NCBI GenBank assembly: GCA_036507285.1
Contig: CM071845.1
Coordinates: 60,386,729-60,450,728, forward strand
Direction of reading: 5' to 3'
DNA from: Trichosanthes cucumerina
Taxonomy: Eukaryota; Streptophyta; Magnoliopsida; Cucurbitales; Cucurbitaceae
DNA: 64,000 nucleotides
Below, piece after piece: positions 55,992-64,000 of the stretch. How positions within the stretch are numbered: position 1 is the stretch's first letter; each line of letters opens with the position of its first letter. Made by a program: the position numbers and the translations under genes. The notes under the pieces are model-generated. The model worked only from the letters and a program-made list of their open reading frames with translations. It had not been told where the DNA came from and did not search any database.

Positions 55992-56606
55992 TTGGTGGAA
56001 GCACTTGAGAAGATGTCTAACTATGTTAAGTTCCTGAAGGATATCTTGACCAAGAAACGCAGGCTAGGAGAATTTGAAATAGTAGCATTAATGGAAAACT
56101 GCAGTGCACTCATAACAAGCAAAATACCACCTAAACTGTGGGATCTAGGAAGCTTTACAATACCTTGCATGATTGGGAGCACAAACGTGGGAACAACACT
56201 CTGCGATCTAGGAGCGAGCATAAATCTCATGCCACTATCAGTCTTTAAAAGACTGGGAATTGGAGAAGCCAGACCTACGACAATGACATTGCAGCTTGCA
56301 GATATGTCAATAGCTCGAGCAATAGGGAAGATTGAAGATGTGTTGGTGAAAGTAGACAAATTAGTTTTCCCTGCAGATTTCATCATCCTGGATTGTGAAG
56401 TAGATAGAGAAGTGCTGATCATTTTGGGCAGACCATTCCTAGCAACCGGTAGAATACTGATTGACGTGCAAAAAGGAGAACTCACTATGCGAGTGAATGA
56501 TCAACAAATTACTTCCAATGTTTTCAATGCATTGAGATATCCAGGGGAGTTGGAAGATTGCTCAAGAATAGAAATAGTAGATTCTTTGCAGATGCACGAG
56601 TACTAG
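55992..56606 (+). CDS. pol: Element Y retropepsin-like protease region (204 aa)
   Basis: The aspartic protease matures the polyprotein. The open stretch starts MVEALEKMSNYVKFLKDILT, continues PPKLWDLGSFTIPCMIG, then the active-site loop CDLGASINLMPLSVF (D72, with Leu-Gly-Ala-Ser). The flap and dimer region includes VDKLVFPADFIILD and IILGRPFLATGRILIDVQKG. DLGAS instead of D(S/T)GA is usual in Athila elements as I know them. It ends at a TAG (56604-56606). The first Met is internal; the frame is the same as gag and RT. Confidence 0.85.
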   Translation: MVEALEKMSNYVKFLKDILTKKRRLGEFEIVALMENCSALITSKIPPKLWDLGSFTIPCMIGSTNVGTTLCDLGASINLMPLSVFKRLGIGEARPTTMTLQLADMSIARAIGKIEDVLVKVDKLVFPADFIILDCEVDREVLIILGRPFLATGRILIDVQKGELTMRVNDQQITSNVFNALRYPGELEDCSRIEIVDSLQMHEY

Positions 56607-56633
56607 GAGAACATAGAAGAAAAAGACAACGGA

Positions 56634-56993
56634 ATGGAAGAACCCAACTATGAAGAGATAATGAGCCAGGATGAATCAAGAGAACTTGCATACATCAGTC
56701 CATTAAGGGACCCGGAAGAAAAGATAACTCAAATCAAGCGATCGATAGTTGAACCGCCTAACTTCGAGCTAAAACCTTCACCACCCCATTTGAAATATAG
56801 TTTTTTGGAAGAAGGCGAGAAATTCCCAGTAATCATCTCATCTGCACTCATTAATCAAGATGAAATTTCTCTTTTGCAGGTCCTTGCACGACATAAAAAG
56901 GCAATAGGATGGACAATCACGGACATTCAAGGAATCAACTCCTCTTTCTGTATGCACAAGATTAAGCTTGAAGAATGAACAAAGAACTCAGTT
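56634..56993 (+). pseudogene. pol: Element Y reverse transcriptase, N-terminal end only
   Basis: 115 codons: linker, then NFELKPSPPHLKYSFLEEG, ALINQDEISLLQVLARHKKA and IGWTITDIQGINSSFCMHKI, the start of an Athila RT. A TGA at 56976-56978 interrupts it, and the sequence switches to Copia LTR at about 56993, before any catalytic motif. Confidence 0.88.
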
Positions 56994-57538
56994 GTCCCCA
57001 AGAAGGTAGGCATATTGAGTCGGCGAATCTGGCCACTCTCACCCATACTTGTCAAAGGACAATCCCTCGCAAACAGGAGTTCGTAACCTGCTTAGGATTG
57101 AGATCAAGTTGCCTAGGTCATCCTAGTGAAATAGAAACCTGACTAGTCAACGGAGTTACATCTAGAGGTTACTATTTCGTGGTCCGGTCTTATGTAATCT
57201 CATTACATAGGATATCCCCACTCACAGGTCATCTACACGAACACGTTAGGATCACAGTGTTTGTATCAAATACAAAGTGTGTCACATCCATAGTTTAACC
57301 AGGGTAAGGTACCCAAACCTTATCCCCTAACTATAGACCCTTTAGGTTGTATCTCGAACTGAGATCTTTTTTATGTACATTACATTCAATTAAAGATTCA
57401 TTGAACAACCTTGGATGTTTAGTTTATTGGATTTAGGGTTTAACTAAAGGCAAATTCGTAGATAACGAACAATAACACTTTATTACATTAATTAGAACAT
57501 AATTACAAACTACGAGTTTTAGGGCACAAATCCCAACA
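56993..57538 (-). repeat. Element G 3' LTR, truncated (about 546 bp)
   Basis: Matches the inner part of element A's 5' LTR (gtccccaagaaggtaggc onward) and ends CAAATCCCAACA. The outer part, more than 1.3 kb, is missing at the junction with element Y. Confidence 0.87.
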
Positions 57539-57663
57539 AACTTCCACTTGAACTAAAACTCTAGTGGGGTACATCATAATCTAAAACAGTGGTTACAAGA
57601 GATAGAAATACAATAAACTAGGGCATCCATATACCCCATTACATATCTCCCACTTGCCCTAGA
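57539..57663 (-). other. Element G PPT and internal hairpin with second PPT
   Basis: The outer PPT is decayed (aacttccacttgaac). Arms ctagggca (57618-57625) and tgccctag (57655-57662) pair, and the 3' arm contains ctcccacttg at 57646-57662. Confidence 0.7.
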
Positions 57664-58230
57664 TTAGCTTATGTACATAGCTCGTACACCCAGACTTTCC
57701 AGATGACCCTCGAACACTTTAGCCGTGAGAGTCTTTGTAAACGGATCAGCAATATTGTGCTCCGAAGCGATCTTCGTGACTGTCACATCTCTTCGTTGCA
57801 CTATTTCTCGTATCAGGTGATACTTCCTCTCGATGTGCTTTCCTCGCTTATGGCTGCGAGGTTCCTTCGAATTGGCTACCGCACCACTGTTGTCACAGTA
57901 TAAGGTGATGGGAGATTCCATATTTGGAATAACTTCCAAATCGGTAAGGAATTTTCTTAGCCAAAAAGCCTCTTAGCTGCTTCATAAGCAGCGACATACT
58001 CAACCTCCATTGTGGAGTCAGCGATGCATCCTTGCTTGATGCTTTGCCATACTATAGCTCTCCCGTTAAGGGTGAAAACTGATCCCGATGTGGATTTCTA
58101 AGAATCCTTATCGATCAAAATCGAAACGGTGTATCCAGTGAAGGATCGATCCTTGAGACCCATACACAAGCATATAGTCCTTCTTCGTTCTCCTTAGATA
58201 CTTGAGGATATTTTTAATCGTTGTCCAGGG
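57664..58230 (-). pseudogene. pol: Element G RNase H
   Basis: Open part 57939-57664: MEVIPNMESPITLYCDNSGA, HKRGKHIERKYHLIREIVQ, ASEHNIADPFTKTLTAKVF, ending at the ancestral stop region. Upstream, CIADSTMEVEYVAA and STSG-containing sequence are broken by several small indels. Confidence 0.87.
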
Positions 58231-58231
58231 T

Positions 58232-58965
58232 CTAACCTGGATTGGACCGTACCTCACCGACTATTCCCACTTCATAACAAATGTCCGGCCTCGTGCATAA
58301 CATAGCATACATTAAGCTACCTACTGCAGAGGCATAGGAAATATGTCTCATATCCTCAACTTCTTGAGGTGTCTTGGGACACTGTTCCCTAGACAGATGA
58401 ACTCCGTGCCCGAAGGGTAATAAGCCCCTCTTGGAATTCTGCATCGAATATCTGGACAACATTTTGTCGATATAAGATGCTTGAGACAGTGCTAGTTTTC
58501 TGTTCTTGCGATTCCTAAAGATCAGAATCCCAAGAACATACTGCGCCTCTCCCAAATCTTTCATTTGGAATTGGGTTGCCAGCCAATTCTATATGTCAGT
58601 TAGGTATCCTACATCATCCCTATGAGTAGGATATCATCCACATAAAGTACTAACAAAGCTACTTTGTCATTGACGATCCTCTTGTAAACACAAGGCTCGT
58701 CAACGTTTTGGTCAAAACCGTAAGACTTGATCGTCGTATCAAATCTTATATTCCAAGATCTTGATGCTTGTTTCAATCCATAAATGGATCGATTAAGCTT
58801 GCAAACTTTTTGCTCCTGACCTTGGGCTATGAACCCTTCAGGCTGAGACATATAGATGCTCTCCTCAAGATTACCATTCAAAAAGGCAGTCTTGACGTCC
58901 ATTTGCCAAATTTCATAATCATAAAACGCGGCTATGGACAAGAGTATCCTTATAGACTTCAGCAT
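58232..58965 (-). pseudogene. pol: Element G reverse transcriptase
   Basis: 58965-58609: MLKSIRILLSIAAFYDYEIW, MDVKTAFLNGNLEESIYM, SIYGLKQASRSWNIRFD, LYVDDILLIG. A one-base loss just after LLIG shifts the frame; 58564-58232 then carries MKDLGEAQYVLGILIF, SQASYIDKMLSRYSMQNS and YASAVGSLMYAMLCTRPD. YVDD is intact. Confidence 0.9.
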
Positions 58966-59790
58966 AGCAACAGGGGAAAAAGTTTCTTCATAGTTAACTC
59001 CTTCCCTTTGGGTAAAACCCTTTGCTACAAGCCTAGCCTTAAAGGTATGTACCTTTCCGACTGCATCTCTCTTTCTCTTATAGATCCATTTACACCCTAT
59101 GAACCCCCTTCAGGTTGGTATACAAGTTCCCATACTGAATTGAAGTCCATTGACTCCATTTCAAGGTCCATGGCTTTGACCCATTGGTCCTTGTCTACGT
59201 CATTCATTGCCTGTTTATAAGACAATGGATCTTCTACGCCGTCATCAGGCATGACAACTTGAGTTTCAGCTAAACCCAAGTAGCGGTCAGGTTGGGAAAT
59301 AACCCTCCCACTGCGTCGAGGCATTCCCAACGATTGAGAAGGACGAGACTGACTTGAGGTGCTGACTCCTCCATCAACTCTTGATGAAGGTCCAGCTTGA
59401 TCAACAACTCTTGTTGGTTCATCTGTAGCTTCATTTAGTACTAATTTACTACGCAGTTTATGGTTACTCATGTGATTTCCTCCAAGAACGTGGCGTTTGT
59501 CGATACAATCACGTTGTTTTCTTGTGGGTCTTAGAAAAGACCACTTCTCGTTTCATTGGAATAGCCAATAAATTGGCACAATCTTGAACGAGGTTCCAGT
59601 TTCTTTGGGTTTGTCACGAGCACGTGTGCCGGACAATCCCAAATCCTGAAGTGTTGTAAACTAGGTTTACACCCCTTCTAAAGTTCAAAAGGTGTTTCTG
59701 AAACACCTTTTGATGGAACACTATTTAAGATTTGAACTACAGTCTCTACTGCGTATCCCCGAAATGAGGCAGGCAATTGAGCATAGCTCA
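58966..59790 (-). pseudogene. pol: Element G linker and integrase C-terminus
   Basis: 59471-59097 is open: NEATDEPTRVVDQAGPSSRV, GMPRRSGRVISQPDRYLGL, DDGVEDPLSYKQAMNDVDKD, FNSVWELVYQPEG. The RT start (KWIYKRKR region) and the integrase C-terminal pieces (near 59480-59780) are in other frames. Confidence 0.82.
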
Positions 59791-60381
59791 TCATAGAACG
59801 AACCATGCTAACAAGGTTCTATTTCTCCTTTCTGACACACCATTTTGCTGTGGTGTATTAGGTGCAGAGAGTTGAGATTTAATTCCATGTTCTATCATAT
59901 AGTCCTGGAATCTCAAATCCATGTACTCTCCACCTCGATCTAATCGAAGTGTTTTAATGGTTTTCCCTAATGCATTCTCTACTTCAGCCTTATACTCTTT
60001 GAACTTTTCAAGAGTTTCAGACTTGTGATGCATTAGGTATAGATAACCATACCTCGAATAATCATCTATGAAAGAGATGAAATATTCGTACCCTCCTCGA
60101 GCTTTAACATTCACCGGACCACAAAGATCCGAATGCACAAGTTCTAGGGGCTCTACGACTCTATAACCTTTTCCAGTAAAAGGTTGTTTGGTCATTTTAC
60201 CTTCCAAGCAAGACTCGCAAGGCGGTAAAGAATCATCTTCTAACTTGTTTAGAAGTCCATTCTTAGAGAGTCTCTCAATCCGGTTGAGATTAATATGACC
60301 AAGTCTAAGATGCCACCGATAGGTATTATTATTTGGAGAAAATTTTTGCCTTTTATTTTGAGTGTTAGCATTCTTAAACAT
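59791..60381 (-). pseudogene. pol: Element G integrase core
   Basis: 196 open codons with zinc ligands H24, H29, C55, C58 and catalytic D85 (VHSDLCG), D148 (RLDRGGEY) and E184 (NGVSERRN). A two-base loss after NRTLL shifts the frame (AWFVL instead of DMVRSMM). Ser before D148 is changed to Leu relative to sister copies. Confidence 0.9.
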
Positions 60382-60948
60382 CTCATGATTTAAAATTGCT
60401 TTGGTTTTTTCGGTTTGATGCGACGCAAGCCATTTTTCAATTTAGCAGAACAAATATTGACACCCTCTTTCAAAATGAACGCTTCATTAATTGAAAAAGA
60501 AATACAATAACCAAGTCTATTAAACAAGAGATAGAAATTAAGTTCCTTTTAAGCTTAGGAACTATATACAAATTTTTTTAAAGAAATAAATCTATCTCCG
60601 AAAAATAGCTTAGCATCTCCCACTGCATAAGCTGAGACGACGTCTCCCGTTCTGACCCTGAGCGTCATCTCACCCTCTCCGAGCTCCTTAAAGGAACTAG
60701 TTTCCTGAAATGAAGAGCAAACGTGATTAGTGGCTCCTGAATCAAGTATCCAGGTAAAATCATCATTTTCCACTAAACAAGTTTCAAGAACAAGTAAATC
60801 TAATTTACCTTTCTTCTCTTAGAGCTCAATGTCTGCAGTGGCAGAAGCTTTCCCTTTGCCTCCTTTCCTCTTTTTCCGAGTCGAAACACAGGGCTTAGTC
60901 CCAGAGGATGAACCCTTCTGGAATCTTTTGGAATGGGCAAACAGATTT
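60382..60948 (-). pseudogene. gag: Element G protease and end of gag
   Basis: 60773-60555 shows WILDSGATNHVCSSFQETSS with intact DSGA, then VGDAKLFFGDRF and a stop after FVYSS. Upstream (60948-60774) are the Lys-rich gag tail (SGTKPCVSTRKKRKGGKGK) and FAHSKRF. No zinc knuckle is seen between; the knuckle region seems deleted. Cut by element H at 60949. Confidence 0.83.
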
Positions 60949-63254
60949 TGTAAATTCGAGATCACTCTTTGGAATTTCCTTACAAAAAAAAGAAAACAAA
61001 AGAAAACAAGAAAGGAATAGTTTGGTTTGGTTTTTCTTTGAAAACAAAAGCAAAGGAAAGAAAAGTAAAATAAAGAGATAAAGGAAAAGAGAAAAGGAAA
61101 AAGAAAAAGAAGAAAAGACAAAAACAACCGTTTGGGCTATATTAAACCATTTCCAATTAATTTCCAACTCATTTTGTTGTCATTTTCAACCAAGAAAGGG
61201 CAGAGCATCGTGGGAGAGGTTTGAGAGAAGAAGAGGGGAGAAAGTTTCTGGTTGAGGTTGAAGAAGAAAGGAGAAGAATCATTCAACTTCCATGGAAATT
61301 CTTTGATCAACTCAGACCAGTTCTGCTATTTTGTTCATCTCGAGCTCCACAGAAAGAGGTAAGAGTTGAGATTTTGTTTCGTGCAAGTTAACTCATATTG
61401 GAACACAATTCGTGAAGGAAGCTCGAGCACATTCGGATCTTAAGCTACTGATTTGTGAAGAGGAAGACAGAAGACAGAATTTTCTGTCAAATCCGAGAAG
61501 TCTCTGGTGTTTTGGTTTGTACTGGTCTGTAGAGTTGGAATCAGAAGCTCTATTAGGTATGGTTGGAAAGCTTATTGAATTTCCTACAACTTTCGTGAAG
61601 AAATCGTGAATAGAAAATGATTGGAAGATGTTGTAAATAGCAGGTCAAGTTTCAGGTTGCAACAGAAAATCGAATCTGGAATAGCAGAAGTTAGTTCTGG
61701 GGAAGAAAGATTTCGAGGTATTTCTGAACCAATCTATTGGGAATTTCAATTTCATGTCTTCATATGATTTTTAGAGGATTCAAAAGGAAAGAAGAATTTG
61801 GTATAAATTTCACCTGTTTGGCTAAGTAATGAAGAAGTTATGGCTGTCTCAAAAAAAAGCAGTGAATTCAAAAATGCTGGAATTTTTGTTGGAGTGTTTT
61901 CTTGTAGTTTTAAGGTTAAAAACCATGAGCTCGAGGTTCTAAAACATGGTTTTGGTTTGTTTGGCAGTCCAATAGGAGATAGGTCGAGTGTATGCAGCCA
62001 AGGTTCTAGTTCTAACACGGTGAGTGACAAAACGAACCTTGAAAATGGTTTATAGGCTTGTATTATGCTTATGAAAATGCAAGGTTTTGCTAAGACGAAA
62101 TGGTTTCAATGCCTAATGTTTTCCTTGAAACACATGTTTATGAGTATTCATATTTTCTATGAAATGATTTCAAGTGCTCGTTGTGACCCTAAAAGTCTTT
62201 ATAAAGTTTATACATGAGCATATGTCCAATGGTTGCCAAAATTTATGGAAATGTTATGGTTTCAAGCAAGCATGTACTAGCAAGTATGTTTTAAAGATTT
62301 CTTGTTTTATGAACAAGCTGAGTAAGCTTGAGTTTTATGAAAGAAAAGATAAGCAGGCATGTTCAATGTTTTCATGTGATTTTCTGAGATATTGAGCCCG
62401 AGACTTTATGGTACCGTGTGCACACAGTCATATTCTATTGTCGACGCGTTGAGTGTACTCGTGACAACAGTATTGTGTCGTGAGTCTTTGGGCGTGCCCC
62501 ACTACACGACAAAGACGATGGGAGTCTTTGGGCGGGCCCACTACATCGTAGAATAAACGTTGGTGTACTGGGCGTGCCCTACACAACGTAGATTGTGACA
62601 TGTTTTAAAAAGAGTTTATATCATTTACATGCCTTACGAGATTTTAACGGTATACTTGCTGGTTTTCATGAAAAGCTATTATGATTACACAGTTACTTTT
62701 AACATTTGATTACAGCTGGCATAGGCCCATAGATGACCAGTGATATGATTTACGAGTTAATAGCTTTCTTTTAAACTCAAGTCACTCACTGAGCTTCATA
62801 GCTCATTCTTTCAGTGTTTTTCCCACTTTTCAGGTAGGATCGAGATCCCGGTGCCTGATAACCTGCCATAGTCTGCTGGAAGCTTGAGTTTGATACTTTA
62901 TACGTGGGTGGAGATGTATAGGAAGTCTATACGTATTGTAGAAGGACTTTGAAGTTATGTTTATGTGTACATTCTAGGTTGTGGTTGTGTAAGCCATAGT
63001 TGGGTATGTTTATGGTTAAGATGTTCATATCTCTTTCAGTTTTCCAGAGAGTCTTAAGTAGGGTTACCCCTTACGTAGGTTACGTAATTGTCAATATTCC
63101 ACTGTGTTGTGTTTTAGTTGTTTCTTATACAAGTTTAGTATGCTTATAAAGTAAAACAGGGTCAACAGGTATCGTTAGAGAGGTGAACGATGTCTGTTGG
63201 CTTCACGCCGTCTGCCGGGCTAAGTTAGCAGGTATTTCGGAAGGGGGTGTGACA
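60949..63254 (+). repeat. Element H 5' LTR (2,306 bp)
   Basis: Opens TGTAAATTCGAGATCACTC and ends GGGGGTGTGACA, followed by the PBS. It matches, inverted, the solo LTRs at 20804-23230 and 27583-29890. It includes a purine-rich A/G tract (60980-61120) and the three-hairpin array. No protein-coding gene is apparent. Confidence 0.92.
62477..62589 (+). other. Three-hairpin array in element H LTR
   Basis: Three successive inverted repeats: GTCGTG...CACGAC (62477-62510), ACGATG...CATCGT (62515-62549) and ACGTT/GTGTA...TACAC/AACGT (62557-62589). Each encloses GGGCG-containing sequence followed by CCC. Confidence 0.75.
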
Positions 63255-63257
63255 ACT

Positions 63258-63270
63258 TGGTATCAGAGCA
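63258..63270 (+). other. Element H primer binding site
   Basis: TGGTATCAGAGCA, complementary to initiator tRNA-Met, starts three bases after the LTR. Confidence 0.9.
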
Positions 63271-63488
63271 GTTAGCTCCATGGGAATGAGACAGAGCAAG
63301 TTAGCTCTAGAAGAAACTCAAAAGTAAATAGCAAGTTATTGAGTTAGTTCAATAGAACTAGCAGAGCATGGTCCAAGTACGGATAAGAGTAAGTCTAGTC
63401 AGGACTAGAATGTGAACACAAGTCTAGAATTGTGCATTTGAGTTGAGTACTCATTACATGTCTAGTATGTTGATATGTTATAGAAGTC

Positions 63489-64000
63489 ATGCCACCACGT
63501 TTTAGCAGACGATGCAGGCAGGATAAGGACGGGACGCAGGATCCTACCCAAGGCCATTCTGAGAGGGGATCTAGTGCCCGAGAATCCAGGTGGGGGCCAG
63601 AATTAAGCAGCATGTTAATTCCTCACAGGAGGTAGGTAAGCCATAGGGAGCAGGGCTAAGTAATCCAGATAAGACATATAGAATAGATCAACTAAAAGAA
63701 TTAGGAGCCACAGTGTTTGAGGGTTCCAAAGATCCATTGAAGCTGAGGTTTGGCTAAATAAGCTTGATAAATGTTTTGATGATATGAGTTGCTCTGAGGA
63801 GCGAAATGTTAAGTTGGCCACATTCTTGCTACTAAAGAAGGCAGAAGGATGATGGAAATCGATGTTAGCCAGTTGTAGTGATGCACGTACTTCACACTGG
63901 AAAACTTTCAAAAGTATATTTGAAAATAAATATTACCCTAGCACGTACCGAGAGGCAAAGAGGGATGAATTTTTAGAACTAAAACAAGAGACACTTTCAG
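63489..64000 (+). pseudogene. gag: Element H gag, broken and running off the window
   Basis: The ATG at 63489 opens 48 codons (MPPRFSRRCRQDKDGTQDPT) to a TAG at 63633-63635. Further on, the Retrotrans_gag domain is readable: LKELGATVFEGSKDPLK, then after a one-base shift near 63735 EVWLNKLDKCFDDMSCSEER, VKLATFLLLKKAEG, a TGA near 63850, then YYPSTYREAKRDEFLELKQE. This is the capsid domain of Gypsy elements. It is clearly inactive. The MPPR start is typical of chromovirus gags as I recall them. Confidence 0.88.

Larger units (their letters stand above)
53838..56993 (+). mobile_element. Element Y: Athila-like Ty3/Gypsy retrotransposon, right part
   Basis: Continues the LTR broken by F, then PBS, gag, protease and the first part of RT, ending where a truncated Copia LTR begins. 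RT core, RNase H, integrase and 3' LTR are missing. Confidence 0.88.
56993..60948 (-). mobile_element. Element G: Ty1/Copia retrotransposon, both ends lost
   Basis: Truncated 3' LTR (56993-57538), PPT, RNase H, RT, linker, integrase, protease and the end of gag on the minus strand. It is interrupted at 60948 by Gypsy element H; the remainder lies beyond the window. Confidence 0.87.
60949..64000 (+). mobile_element. Element H: Ty3/Gypsy retrotransposon, 5' part
   Basis: 5' LTR, initiator-Met PBS and a degraded gag on the plus strand, inserted in element G's gag; the candidate target site is gattt at 60944-60948. The element runs off the window. Gag type and PBS suggest a chromovirus such as Tekay/Del, but no polymerase is visible to prove it. 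Confidence 0.87.

Noticed and set aside
60819..61127. 102-codon minus-strand ORF with a Phe/Leu/Ser-rich, membrane-like start
   Set aside because: It is a chimera of element H LTR (an A/G-rich tract read in reverse) and the tail of element G gag across an insertion junction.
61412..62395. Several 60-90 codon ORFs in the element H 5' LTR
   Set aside because: Scattered short frames in LTR sequence, not preserved as open frames in the two solo LTR copies as far as I can see.

Overview
The window is plant nuclear DNA made almost entirely of nested, decayed LTR retrotransposons. I found no host protein gene, tRNA, rRNA or CRISPR array. The Copia gag-pol fragments (protease DSGATNHVCSS, RT YVDDILL, RNase H STMEAEYVAAC, initiator-Met PBS) and the Athila-type gag with a tRNA-Asp-like PBS indicate a flowering plant. 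The Copia family resembles what I recall from cucurbit genomes, so Cucurbitaceae is my best guess (inference only). The setting is probably repeat-rich, pericentromere-like heterochromatin.

Layout. (1) 1-4643: a gag-only Athila-like Gypsy element, X (+ strand), holding the tail of its 5' LTR, a PBS, an intact 259-aa ORF, a broken gag, a PPT and a full 3' LTR. X sits in the RNase H region of Copia element A. (2) 4644-25672: Copia element A (- strand). It is interrupted by Copia element B in its gag (7452-18485) and by a solo Gypsy LTR in its leader (20804-23230). B itself carries an inverted Copia LTR fragment (9553-10546) and a solo Copia LTR (14640-16451, TSD cagag). A's 5' LTR is 23754-25672. 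(3) 25673-25857: a short unassigned island. (4) 25858-32311: Copia element D (- strand), with a solo Gypsy LTR (27583-29890, TSD agaca), cut off inside its integrase. (5) About 32312-34528 and 53838-56993: an unassigned stretch, then Athila-like element Y (+ strand; LTR, PBS, gag, protease, start of RT). (6) 34529-53837: Copia element F (- strand, TSD ttggt) inserted in Y's LTR; Copia element E (35234-45004, TSD atatt) is inserted in F's 3' LTR. (7) 56993-60948: Copia element G (- strand) with a truncated 3' LTR. (8) 60949-64000: the 5' end of Gypsy element H (+ strand; 2.3-kb LTR, PBS, degraded gag), inserted in G's gag. H is the full-length relative of the two solo Gypsy LTRs.

How the parts worked. 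Each Copia element once encoded one polyprotein in the order gag-protease-integrase-RT-RNase H, preceded by an unusually long leader of roughly 2 kb. Every polyprotein is now broken by stops, frameshifts or deletions. Most nonsense codons that can be checked against sister copies here are G:C to A:T changes, as expected from deamination of methylated cytosines. Individual modules remain open (integrase of B and F, RT of E, RNase H of F).

The most interesting material is noncoding and recurs between elements: a palindrome cluster based on GCGTTGCAACGC, shared by an Athila-type LTR promoter and three Copia leaders; a conserved leader hairpin; a conserved hairpin carrying a second polypurine tract just inside the Copia 3' LTR; and a three-hairpin array in the Gypsy LTR. 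I see no defence system, gene cluster or clearly new coding system.
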